From positions 10,720,256 to 10,784,255 of the forward strand of contig NZ_CP071793.1 of the NCBI RefSeq assembly GCF_017498545.1: 64,000 bases of DNA. Direction: 5' to 3'. Source of the DNA: Sulfidibacter corallicola (GTDB taxonomy: Bacteria > Acidobacteriota > Holophagae > Acanthopleuribacterales > Acanthopleuribacteraceae). Position numbers and translations under genes: made by a program. Of this stretch, positions 12,101-24,100 are shown one piece after another; position 1 is the first letter of the stretch, and each line of letters starts with the position of its first letter. Under the pieces are notes generated by a model. It made no database searches. It was not told the origin of the DNA and saw only the letters and a list, made by a program, of their open reading frames with translations.

Positions 12101-15100
12101 GGCGAAGTGGCCTGAGTCGACGCGACGGCCATGCGGTCACCGAAGGTTTCGTCCAGGTAGCGCGCCAGCCGCTCCACCGTCGTGTAGTCGAACAGGATCG
12201 CCGTGTTCAGCTCGATGCCCAGGCCTTCGGCCACGTCCTTCACGAAGCCGACGCCCAGGATCGAGTCGATGCCGTAGTCGGAGAACGGGATGTCGCGATC
12301 GATCTCGGCCCGGTCCAGTTTGAGCGTGGCCGCCAGCCGGTCCAGGATCAGCGCACGCACCCGAACCAACCTGTGGTTCGAGCCACCACCGGCAGGCGCG
12401 GAAGGGTTCGGCCGCTTCGGTTGGGAAACGACGGGCGATTGCGCGCGGCGGGCTACGGCACGAGGTGTCAGCGGTGCGGCCACGCCAGTTTCGGCACGCT
12501 CGGCCACGATTACCTGTTGGGCCAGTCCGTGCGCCGCGGCGCATGGGAAGGCCACGGACGAAAGGCCCACCGCCTCCAGCAGTTCCCGCCACACTTCCGC
12601 GTAGAGCCCCGGATTGCCGGGAATGCGGGTTTCGGGATCCCGCGCGCGCCACCAACCTTCCAAAAGTCCGAAGGTCAGGTGGGCGAGCAACGTCCGGTCG
12701 CCGATCTCGTTGAGCACCATCGTGCCGCCGGGCGCCAGAGCCGCGGCCGCATGGCGCAGCGTGCTGCGCATGTCGCGGGTGGCGTGGAGCACGCTGGTGG
12801 CGATGACCAGATCGAACGCGCCGGGTTCGATGCCCTGCTCGGCCGGCGGGCGCTCGACGTTCCAGATACGGTAGGTCAGGAACGGGTTGTCGGGCCCGAA
12901 GGCGGCTTCCGCGTGCATCAGGAACGCCTTGGACAGGTCGGTGTAGCAATATTCTTCGATGTGGCCGCGCACGGACCCTAACGCGTCGAGCACCATGGCG
13001 CTGGTGCCACCGGTGCCCGCACCGATCTCGACGATGCGAACGCGAACCTGGGGGTCGGCCGCGATGAGCCGCCGCACCTGGGCCAGGACGACCTCGACCA
13101 CGGCTTCGTTGAAGTAATCGGAAACCGCGTTGTCCTTGTAGACGCCTTCGACTCGAGCCAACGAGGACGCGGGGAACAGGATGTCGGTCGCCGGTACGGC
13201 ACCGGTCAGGATCGGCGGCAGTGCCTCCAGACAGGTGTCTACCAGCATCGCCCGCGCGCGCAAGTCGGGGTTCTCGAACAGGGCCGGCTTGCGCGCGGTC
13301 CAACCGGCCCGGATCTGGGCTGCGTCGCACGCGATTGCCGCTTCCGTCAACGCCGCGCGATCTCCCGACCATGCCACGTAACCCTTTTGGTTCAACCAGT
13401 TGAGCGATTCCACCAACCAGTCGCGATACAGCGGCACCAGACCCGCGCGTTGCGCCATCCGGTCGGGATGCTCGGGCGAGAGATCGCCACCGAATACGCC
13501 CATCTCCCGAAGCTGAACCAGTAGCAGGTCGACCATCCATGTGTCCAGCTCACGAGGAAGCGGATCGGAGAGCAGTTCCACCAATCGGGCGGCTCGTTCG
13601 GGCCCGGTTTGCGGCGAGGACAGTGCCGGTTCGGACGAAGTGACGACCCAGCGGCGCTCGCCCTGCTCGATGTTCATCAGGGCCCGCACCGGCTCGGACG
13701 GCCGCATGCACAGCACTTGTGCGACCTGACCGGCTCGCAGCAGGCCGGTGAACCGTCCGAAGCAGGTGAATCCCTCTTCGTCGCGCAAAGAGGCGACCTT
13801 CTGGGGAATCGGCATTTCTTCGAGCGACGTCTGCCAGAACCCCCAGTTGATGCAGCCCAGGGGGAAGGGCGCGGTGGGCCGCACGGCGTGGAGCCAGGTG
13901 TCGGCGCAGGTGATGCCGGCGGCATAGGCCGAGAGGGTGGCGGCACCGGAGAACGAAAAGGCCTGGCCCGAGCTGAAGAAGCACATGAAATCGAGCGGGA
14001 CCTTCTCGAACGCGCGGTAGAAATAGATACTGCCGCGGGCCTTGACGTCGAAAATGGCGCGGAACTCGGCCTCGTTGGTCTTGGCCACCGAATTCTCCAT
14101 GTCGAACACGATGCCGGAGAACAGGGCGCCGTGGATCTCACCGAACGCCTCGCGCACGTGGGCGACGGCGCGCCGCAGGGACTCCGGATCGGTGGCGTCG
14201 GCCTGGATGTAGCGGGGCACGGGGCCGCTGTCCCGAAAGGCATCGAGTTTGGCGACGACTTTGGGTGCCGTGGCCGGGCTGCGACCCAACCAAACGACCT
14301 GGGCCTGGTAGCGGGCGACGAGCTGGCGGGTCACGATGCTTCCCACCGAGCCGGCACCGCCGAGAATCAGGTAGACCCCGCCACGGCGCAGACCGCTGCG
14401 TGGTGCGTCGGCGGGCCAGGCCGGTTTGGCGAAGACGCGGCGATAGCGGCGGCCCGCCTTGAGCTTGACGACGTCGCCGCGATCGGTGGGCGGCTCGGCG
14501 AGTACCCGGGCGACCAGGGCCGCGCGGGCGGCGGCGTGGTTCAGGTCCTCGTGGGCCAAATCGAGGTTGCGCACGCGGAACTGGTGATCACCTTGGGCGA
14601 CGGCGTAGGCGAGACCGGTCAGGCCGCCGCCGTCGGCGTGGGTGGCGGAGCCGTCGAGGCGATAGTTGTCGCGAGTCACGACGAAGCAGTCGATGAAGTG
14701 GCGCGGGTCGGCCTTTTCGCGCAGCGCCTTGACCGCGCGCAGCATTTGGATTTCCGGTGCCCGATGATCGCGGGTGACGTCGCCGCGTGGATCCGAATCA
14801 TCCGGTGATGCGGTCGCGTGAACGAAAAAGACGGCGTCGGGCACGGCCATGTCGGCCAGGGCCCGCTGGAACGCGGCGGGGTCTTCCGGGTCGAGGGTTC
14901 GAAGCGGATCGGCCGGTGAACCGGCTTCGATGCCGAGGGTCCATCGCGATACCAAAACCGTCGGCTGGTGATCGTGCCAATGGCCGGCCAGTTCATCGGC
15001 GAAAGAAACCGGCGAGGAATCGTTCGCCTGGGCCATGTCGACAATGAGCACCTGCCGCCAGGCGTGTGCTTTCGCTGGAGGCACCTCGACGCGCTGCCAA

Positions 15101-18100
15101 TCGGGCAGGTAGGTCAGGCCATCCCAGGACGCTTCGGCGGGCGGTGCGGCCGGGAGAGCTTCGTTCGGCACTTCGGGTTCGGGCTCCAGCCAATAGCGAT
15201 CGCGGCTGAAGGGATAGTTGGGCAGCCCGTGCAGGCGGCGCACCGAGCCCGCCGGGTACAGGGCGGACCAGTCGACGTCGTTACCGGCCACCCAGAGCTC
15301 GGCCAGGCGGGCCAAATCGCGCTCGTCAACCAGGCGTTTCAGGAGCGCCCGGCCCTCTTCGCCGGTACCTGCCAGGTCGCGGGCCTTGCCGGCCACGCCG
15401 AACCAGCAGCCGAGGGGCTGTTCCTCTTTCGCGAAGGCTTCCAGTCCGGCCCGCAGCTCGGCCCGGTCACGGCCGATCAGGGCGAGGCGGAAGCGCATCG
15501 GTTCGCGCCCCACCTGGAAACTGTAGGCCAGGTCGGCCAAATCGGGCGCGGCCGCCTCGGCCAGGAACGCTGCCACCTGGCCGGCATAGACCGCGAGCTG
15601 TTTGCGACTGCGGGCCGAGAGCACCAGCAGGACCGGTTCGTTCCGCGACGGCGGCGCCACCGATACCGCCCGCACGGGCTGGGGATATTCTTCGATCACC
15701 ACGTGGGCGTTGGTCCCGCTGAAGCCGAACGAGTTCACCGCGGCACGGCGCAGCTCCCCGGCAGGTATCGTCCACTCCCGGCACTCGCGGTTGACGAAAA
15801 AGGGTGTGCCGTCGAGCTGGATGTGTTCGTTGACCCGGTCCACGTGCAGGGTGGGTGGCAATTGGCGGTGCTTCAGCGCCAGCAGGCTCTTCATCACGCC
15901 CGCAACGCCGGCGGCCATCAACGAATGACCGATGTTGCTCTTGACCGAGCCCAACGCGCAGAAGCCGGTGTCGTCGGTGAAGTTCCGAAAGGTGTCGGTG
16001 AGCGCGTCGACCTCGATGGGGTCGCCCAGTTTGGTAGCGGTCCCGTGGGCCTCGATCAACTGGATGCCGCGCGGGTCGATGGCGAAGCGGCGGTACACCT
16101 CGGATTGGAGGCGGGTCTGGGCGAGGCCGTTGGGTGCGGAAATGCCGTTGGTCTTGCCGTCCTGGTTGATGCCCCAGCCGCGCAGGACGCCGTGGATCGG
16201 ATCGCCGTCGCGGACGGCGTCGTCGAGGCGCTTGAGCAGCAGGACGCCGACGCCCTCGCCAGGCACGAACCCGTTGGCCCGTTGGGAGAAGGTGAAGCAG
16301 CGGCCGTCGGGCGAGAAGACGCCGGACTTGGTGCCCATGATGTAGAGGTCGGGACCGACGATGACGCAGACGCCGCCGGCCAGGGCCAGGTCGCTGTTGC
16401 CGAGGGCCAGGCTGTCGCAGGCTTCCGAGATCGCGACCAGCGAGGAAGAGCAGGCGGTGTCCACGGCCAGGCAGGGACCCTGCAGGTCGAGCAGGTAGGA
16501 GATGCGCGCCGAGAGGATCGAGCTGGCCCCGCCCATCAGGCGCTGGGCGTTGAGGTGGTTGTCCTTCAGGCGCTGGTTGTAGTCGCTGGGCACGCAGCCC
16601 ACGAAGACACCGCATCGGCTGCCGGCGAGGTCGCGGGCGGCGACGCCGGCGTCCTCGATCGCGTGCCAGCAGGCCTGGAGGAAGAGCCGTTGCTGGGGGT
16701 CCATCAGCTCGGCCTCGCGCGGCGAGATGCTGAAGAAGAGCGGGTCGAACAGGTCGGCGTGGTCCAGCGCGCCCATCCAGCGGCAATCGGTTTTGCCGGG
16801 TGCGTCCACGTCGGGGTCGAAGTAACGGTCGACGGCGAAGCGCGAGGCCGGCACTTGCGAAATGCAGTCGCGCTTCTCCACCAGGTTGCGCCAAAAGCGT
16901 TCGAGGTTTTCGGCCTTGGGAAAGCGGCCGGCCATGCCGACCACGGCGATGGCGGGCAGGGCGCCGTCGGCGGGCGGGAAGCTGGGCGTGGTGGCGGGTG
17001 CGCGGGTCAGGGTGGCGACCGGTTTGGCTTCGGGCACCGTGGGCGCCAGGGTCACGATGGGTTTGGCGGGCGCGGGTGGCGCGGCGGCGGGCGCGGGTGG
17101 CGCAGCCGGGACCGCCAGTGCCACGGGCTGCGGTCGAGCCTTTCTCGAAGCTGTCCGGGTCGCGGCAGCCACCGGCCCGCGCGTCGTGGCGCCCGATGTG
17201 GCGGGTCCGGCCGATGATGCGGGTGCCGGCGGCGTGGGCCGACCACCCAGCCGTTTGGCCACCTGCTCGGCCATCAGCTCCAGCGTCGGGTAGTTGTAGA
17301 TTTCGGTGGCGCGCAACTTCAGGCCGAACCGCTCGTTGATGCGGCTCACCCACTGGACCCCGATGATCGAGTTCACCCCCATGTTGGTGAAGGGCGTGTC
17401 GTCATCGAGGCGCTCGGCGGCGACGTGGAGTTCCTCGGCCAAGGTGGTGCGCAGGTGGGCGTGGATCGCGGCCATGTCGACGGCGCCGGTCGGCGGTACC
17501 GATCGCTCCGGTCGGCTGGGCGTGGGAGGCGCCGCCGCCCGTTCCCGAGGCCGGGGTTCGGCGGTCGCCCGCACCCGTTCCGGGCGGGTGCGCACGTGGT
17601 CGGCGAAGTCCTGCAGGGTCGGGTAATTGTAGATGTCGGTGGCGCGCAGCTTCAGGCCGAACCGCTCGTTGACCAGGCTGACCCAGCGCACGCCGATGAT
17701 CGAGTTCACCCCCATCTCGGTGAACTTGGCGGTTTCGTCGATACGATCCACGTCGGTGAAGAGTTCCTCGGCCAGACTCTGCCGCAGGAGCGCGAGAATT
17801 TCATCGGCGGCGGCCCGGTCGCCGCAAATACCGCGGGCGGGTGTCTCGGACACCACGCAGAGCGGCTTGACGGCGACGATGCCCACGTGTTCCCTGCCGG
17901 CCGCGTCGGTACCTTGCACCTCGGGATAGATGTCCGAACCCTCGTAGCCCAGGCGCTCCACGTCGAAACCGGCGGCGAGGCATTCGCGGCGCAGGATGTC
18001 CGGATCGAGCGAGTTGATCAGCGGCGGGGCGCCGTCCAGTTCGGAACCCTCGAGGAACTGACGGGTGTCGGCCAGGAAGCCGGGCCAGGGATCGCCGGCA

Positions 18101-21100
18101 GCCTTGCGGGTCAGGTAATCGGGCGCTTTGGCGCGCCAGAACCCGACGAAGGGCGTGTCCGTGATCAGGAAGACTTTGCCGCCCGGTTCCAACCACTGGA
18201 ACATCTTGTCCAGGGTCTCGCGAAAATCCTCGGGCTTCAGGAAATGGAGTACCCGACAGGCGTGGATGGCGCGGAAACGCCGGGGTTGGTAATCCAAATG
18301 GGGCAGCAGGCCTTTTTGGACCGCCAGCTTGGACCGGAAGCCATCGCGGACGCGCTCCTTCAGGATGTCCAGGTGGCGCTGCTCCATGTCCACGGCCAGG
18401 ACCCGTTCGGCGCCCTGTTCCAGGGCCGCGATGCCGGCCACGCCGTAGGCGCAACCCAGGTCCAGGACCTCGCCGCCCGCGGCGCCGGCGAACTCGGCGA
18501 AATCACGGGAATAGGAGGTCAGCTTCTCCAGCATGAAGCCGGTCTTGTTCAGGGTCGGGATCATGCCGTCGACCTCGACCACGGCCGACTTCAAGTTCTC
18601 CAGCACGTCCACTGGCTTGAGCACGGCCAGCTTGGATTTGGCGGCATTCGGCGCCGGAGTGACGGCGCCGGCGATCGGGGGTTCGGTCGCGGTCGCGGGT
18701 TGGTTCCGGGGTACCGGTTCCGAGTGCGTCATCGGCTGCCGGGCCTGGAGCGAGTCCGCGAACAGGTCCACCGGAAGCAGGCGAATCCCGTCGGGTTTGG
18801 CACGGACACCTTGCGCGTCACAGGGTCCGGGGGGGACCAGGTCGGCCGTTGGGTCGTTTTGGTCCACCGTGGCTTGGCGCGAATGATCCGGCTGCGGGAC
18901 CGCATCGATGCCGGGCACGCTGAATCGCTCTTTTGCGAAGGGATAGGTCGGTGCGCCGATGCGACGCGGGCGACCCTCGACGGGAAGCCGCGCCCAATCC
19001 ACATCGAGCCCCTTCACCCACAACCCCAGCACTTTTTCCAGTTTACCCTTTTCAAGCCAGGCGGTTAACGTGGCTTCGAAATCTTCGTCGGCGGTGAAGG
19101 CGGCAAGTGCGGGATCTTTGGCGCCCGCGTTGCCCCGAAGGATCCCGCACTTGTCCGAGCCGTCGAGAAAGGCCCGCAGGCGCTCGGCCAATTCGCCGAA
19201 CGATGCGGCCACACAGGCGAGGCGATGGGGCATCCCGTCGCGACCCACCCGAAGGGTGAAGGCCAGATCGGCCGGCGATAGGGTCCGGTTCCACGGCTGG
19301 GCTCGCGGTGAGGGTTCTCCCAGCCCACCGAGGCATTCGGCCAACGCGGGTAGCGTGAAGCGCGGAAAGTCGGAGGCGCTCAGGTCGTCGTAGCCTTCGT
19401 CGCGCAGGCGTTCGGCGATCCGGTTCCAGTGCAGGAGGCCCACGCCGAAGTCCTGCATCGTCTGAAGCTCGTCCAGATCGGCCTCGTCGACCTGAAGCAC
19501 CTGGGCCACCACGGACCGCAGGAACCCGATCCTGGCCTCGCGATCCACTTCGGTTTCCGAAGCGGAAAGCTTCGGCGCCGATTGGCGCTCGGCAAAGGCC
19601 AGCAGGCGCGTCGCCTGCTCGCGCAATTGTGCCTCGCTCCTGGCCGAAACTACGAAAGGCAACGCGCCGGTCGGTTCCTCGCGGGCGACCGACGGTTCGC
19701 GCCACGCCTCGATGAGCATGTGGGCGTTGGTCCCGCTGAACCCGAACGAGTTGATGGCCGCCAGGCGCGAGCCGGCCGCGTTGGCCGCCCAAGGTTTGGC
19801 TTCCGTGTTCACGTAGACCGGGCCGGCGCCGAAGTCGATGTGCGGATTGCCGGCGGCGTAGTGGATCGAAGGCGGCAGGGTGCGGTGCTGGAGACAGAGC
19901 AGCACCTTGATGGCGCTCAGCACCCCGGCCGCGGCCGTCGTGTGCCCGATGTTGGCCTTGAGCGAACCCATCGCGCAGAAGCCCTTCCTGTCCGTGAAGC
20001 GACCGAAGGTCCGGTTGAGGGCGTGCACCTCGATCGGATCGCCGAGCGGCGTGGCGGTGCCGTGGGCCTCCAGGTAGCCGATGTCCTCCACGTTCAGGTT
20101 CAAGCGCCGGTACAACTCGGTCTGCAGGTCGCTTTGGGCGGAAACACTGGGCACGGTGATGCCGGATGTGCGGCCGTCCTGGTTGACGGCGCTGCCGCGC
20201 ACGACGCCGTAGATGTGGTCGCGATCGGCCAGCGCGTCCGCGAGCCGCTTGAGAATCACGATGCCCACCCCGTCGCCGACCACGATCCCGTCGGCGTCCT
20301 TGTCGAAGGGGCGGCAGGCGCCGCGGGGCGAGAGCATGCCGGCATGGTTCATGGCGACAAAGGAACCGGGATGGGTGTAAAGGGTGATGCCGCCGGCAAC
20401 CGCCAAATCGATTTCCCCGTTTTTCAGAGCCTTACAGCCGAGATCCATGGCGATGAGCGAAGAGGAACAGGCGGTATTCACGGCCAAGGCCGGGCCCTGC
20501 AAGTCGAGGAAGTGGGCCAGGCGCGCGGCCAAGATGCTGGGTTCCATGCCCAGCATGGAGAAGTAGGAGAAATCCTGGCCGTGGGCGACGCTGCCCATGG
20601 TGCCGATGTAGGTGCCCACGCGGTGGCCGGCCAGCGAGGCGGGCGCGTGGCCGGCGTCCTCCAGCGCGCGGTAGCCCTGCTCCAGCAGGATGCGCTGGGC
20701 CACGTCCATCTGCGCCGCTTCGCGCGGCGAGATGTTGAAGAAGAAAGGATCGAACGAGGCCAGGTCGTCCATCGCGCCGTAGCGGGCGGGTACCGGCTTT
20801 TCGGCGTGACGCGCGAAGTGATCCAACCAGTGGGGTCGCTCGATGTCGCGAATGCAGTCGCGTCCGGAGCGGATCAGGTCCCACAGCTCGTCGACGTCGG
20901 CCGCGCCCGCACAGCGCGCCGACATGCCGATCACGGCGATCGGGTCCTCGGACGTTCGATCGGGTGCCACGGATGGCGGTGCCGCTGCCACGATCGCCTT
21001 CGCCGGATCCACCACCCGCGGGCGTACCTGCCGGATGGGCGGCGCGACGGGCTCGGGCGGCAGTGCGTCCGCCACCTGTGCGGCCAGGTCGGTCAAGCTG

Positions 21101-24100
21101 TGGCAGTCGAACAGCACGCTGGTGGGCAGCGCCAGATCGAAATGGACGTTGACGGCCTGGGTGAGTTCCACCGCGTTGACCGAGCTGAGCCCCAGTCGTT
21201 TCAAGATCTCCATGCCTGCGATTTCGGCTTCCCCGAAACCCAGCACCTTGGCGAAGATGCCGCACAGGGTGGTGCGTACGGCGGCGATGCGGGCGGGCGC
21301 GGGTCGATCGTCGGGCGGCTGAGCCGCGCCGGTCTCGGTGGAAGCCGATTTGGGGTAAGGACTCCGCCCGGAGGCCTGCATGCGGGCCAACGCCTCGGGG
21401 TAGGGCGTCGGGTGGGCCAGCGCGCGGCGGTTCTCGGCCAGTCGTTCCGCCTCGCTCAGGTGGCCGGCCTTGCGCAGGCGGATCAGGTGGTAGCCGATCC
21501 AACCGCGCGCCAGGGCCTGGGACTGGTTGGCCCAATTGCGGTAGGTGGCGCGCACCACCTCCGGATGGCCCTCCGTGTGCCGCTCGTAATCGGGATCGTG
21601 CAGGAAGTTGGCGATCTGGGGCGAGACATCGATCAGCGTGTCGAAGACAAGGCCGTGCCGGGCCAGCAGGGCCACCCAATCCTCGCGGGTGGGAATGCTG
21701 ATCTCGACCCTGGGATCCACGATCGCGCCGCGCAGGTTGGCGATGAAATCCATCAACAAGATGTGCCCGCCCTCCTCGAGAGCGGCGGTCAGGTTGGCGA
21801 ATAGCGCGTCCTTGTCGCGAATGTGGAAGCTGACCTCGATGCCCAGGATCAGGTCGTAGCGATCGGGAAACGGCTGGCCAGCGCTGTCGCGGTGGAAAAT
21901 GGTGGCGCGCTCGGCCAGGCCCAGCTCGCGGATGCGGCGGTTGCCCAGCTCGGCCTGGGCCCCGGTGATGGTGTACCCGTGGGTCTGCACGTGAGGGAAG
22001 GTGGCGGCGAGCTGGATGACGTCGGAGCCGTGGCCGCAGCCGAAGTCCAGCACCTTGTGGATGCGGTCGAAGTCCTCGCGGCAACACAGCACTTGGCGCA
22101 TTTCGACCTGGCGGGCCTGCATCAGGGCGCGCTCGCGCGGGTGGGCGGCGGGATCGAGGAACACCTTGGTCATGGAGAAACCCGGCACGCGTTCGGCAAA
22201 GGGACAGAAGGTCAAGTAGGTTTCGTGGTGGCCGTCGCGGCCCTGCTCGGCCCAAAAGGTATAGAATTCCGCGGCCTTGTTTTCGTAATCGGAGCCCTGG
22301 TCCTGCATGGCGATGTCCTCGGGGATTTCGGGTTGGGGATGGATCGAGCAGATGCGGGTTGCGAAGGGGTAGGTCGGCAACTGGCAGAGCCGCCGCGGCG
22401 GGCGGCCGGAAAAGCGTTCGACCCAGGGCACGTCACCACCGTGGACCCAGAACTCGGCGAGCGTGGCTAAATCGGAGCCAGGGGGCGGGGCCGGATCGCG
22501 ATCGGAGGCGGGCTCGCGGTCGTCGAGAGCCGCGGCGAACCAGGAGCCCGTGTGGCGGCCCGATTGCCAGGCTTCCAGGGCCGCGTCGAAGGCGGCCAGG
22601 TCGGCAGCGACCACGGCGAGGCGGTGGGCCATCGCCTCGCGGCCCGTCTGCAGGGTGAAGGCCACGGCGGCGGGGTCGCGCCCAACGGCCGTCGCGAGGA
22701 AACGGCGCCACGTGTCCACGAGCGCCGCGAGGCGGTCGGGCTCCCGCGCCGACAGGACGAAGAGCCACGGACCGTCAGAGTCGGCCGGTTCGGCGGGTGC
22801 CGGCGCCGTGTATTCCTCCACCACGACGTGGGCGTTCACGCCGCCGGCGCCGACGCCGGTGATGCCGGCACGGCGCGGCAGCGTGACGCCGTCCAACGTG
22901 ATCGGGGCCCAGGGCGCGGTCTCTCGTTGCAGGCGGAAGGGCAGGCGGTCGAAGGGAATGTTCGGGTTCAATTCGGAGGTGACGGCGGTGGGTGTCAGCG
23001 TGCGGTGTTTCAAACTGAAGACGACCTTGGCGAGTTGGGCCATGCCCGAGGCCGACTCGCTGTGTCCCACGTTGGGCTTGAGGGAGCCGAGCGCGTAGGT
23101 TGCGGACGGCTCTTCCGGTGCGGTGGATGGGGCACCGGTGAAGACCTGGCGGAGGGCCGACATCTCGACGGCGTCGCCCATCTCGGAGCCGTTGGCCGCC
23201 GCCTCGATGTACCCGATCGAGCGGGGATCCAGGCACGGGCCGGCGAGTGCCTGGCGGATGACCTCGGCCTGGGCCCGGGGATTGGGCACGGTGTAGCCGT
23301 TGGTCCGGCCGCCGTGGTTGACCGCGGAGCCGCGAATCACGGCGTAGATCGGGTCACCGTCCCGCTCGGCCTGGCGCAGGGGTTTGAGCACCACCGCTCC
23401 CACGCCTTCGCCGGGCACGAAGCCCGTGCCGCCGCGGGCGAACGCCGCGCTCTGCGCCGTGTGGGACAGCAACTGGGCGCGGGTCAGCGCCACGTAGGTC
23501 GCAGGGTGCAGGTAGAGGTTGACGCCGCCGGCGATCGCCAGCGCGCCGCGCCCCGAGCGCAGGTAGCTGCAGGCCTGGTGCACGGCGACCAGCGCCGAGG
23601 AGCACATGGTGTCCACCGGCAGGCTGGGCCCGCGCAGGTCCAGGTGATAGGAAACCCGATTCACCAGCGAGGCGAACGAGGTGGCCGGCAAGGGGCCCTC
23701 GGTATCGGCCGCGTGCAGGTCGAAGCCCAGCTTGGTGATGCCGCCGAACACGCCGGTCCTGTGACGCAGATCGTCGGAAAAGGTCGAAGCCGTCAGGCCG
23801 GCGTCCTCGAGCGCCTTCCACACCTCCTGCAGGAACAGGCGCTCCTGGGGGTCGATGAAGGCGGCTTCGCGCGGTGTCATGTCGAAGAAGCGCGGGTCGA
23901 ATCGATCGACGCCTTCGAGGAAGGCGCCCCACCTGCCGTGGGTCTTGCGCACGGCGCCGGCGGCAGCGGGGTCGGGATGGTGGTGGTCGCGCCAGTCCCA
24001 GCGCTCGCGCGGCACCTCGTCGATGGCGATTCTTCCGGAGACGAGGTTGTTCCAGAATTGGGCGAGGTCGTCGGCACCGGGGAAGCGGCCGCTCATGCCG

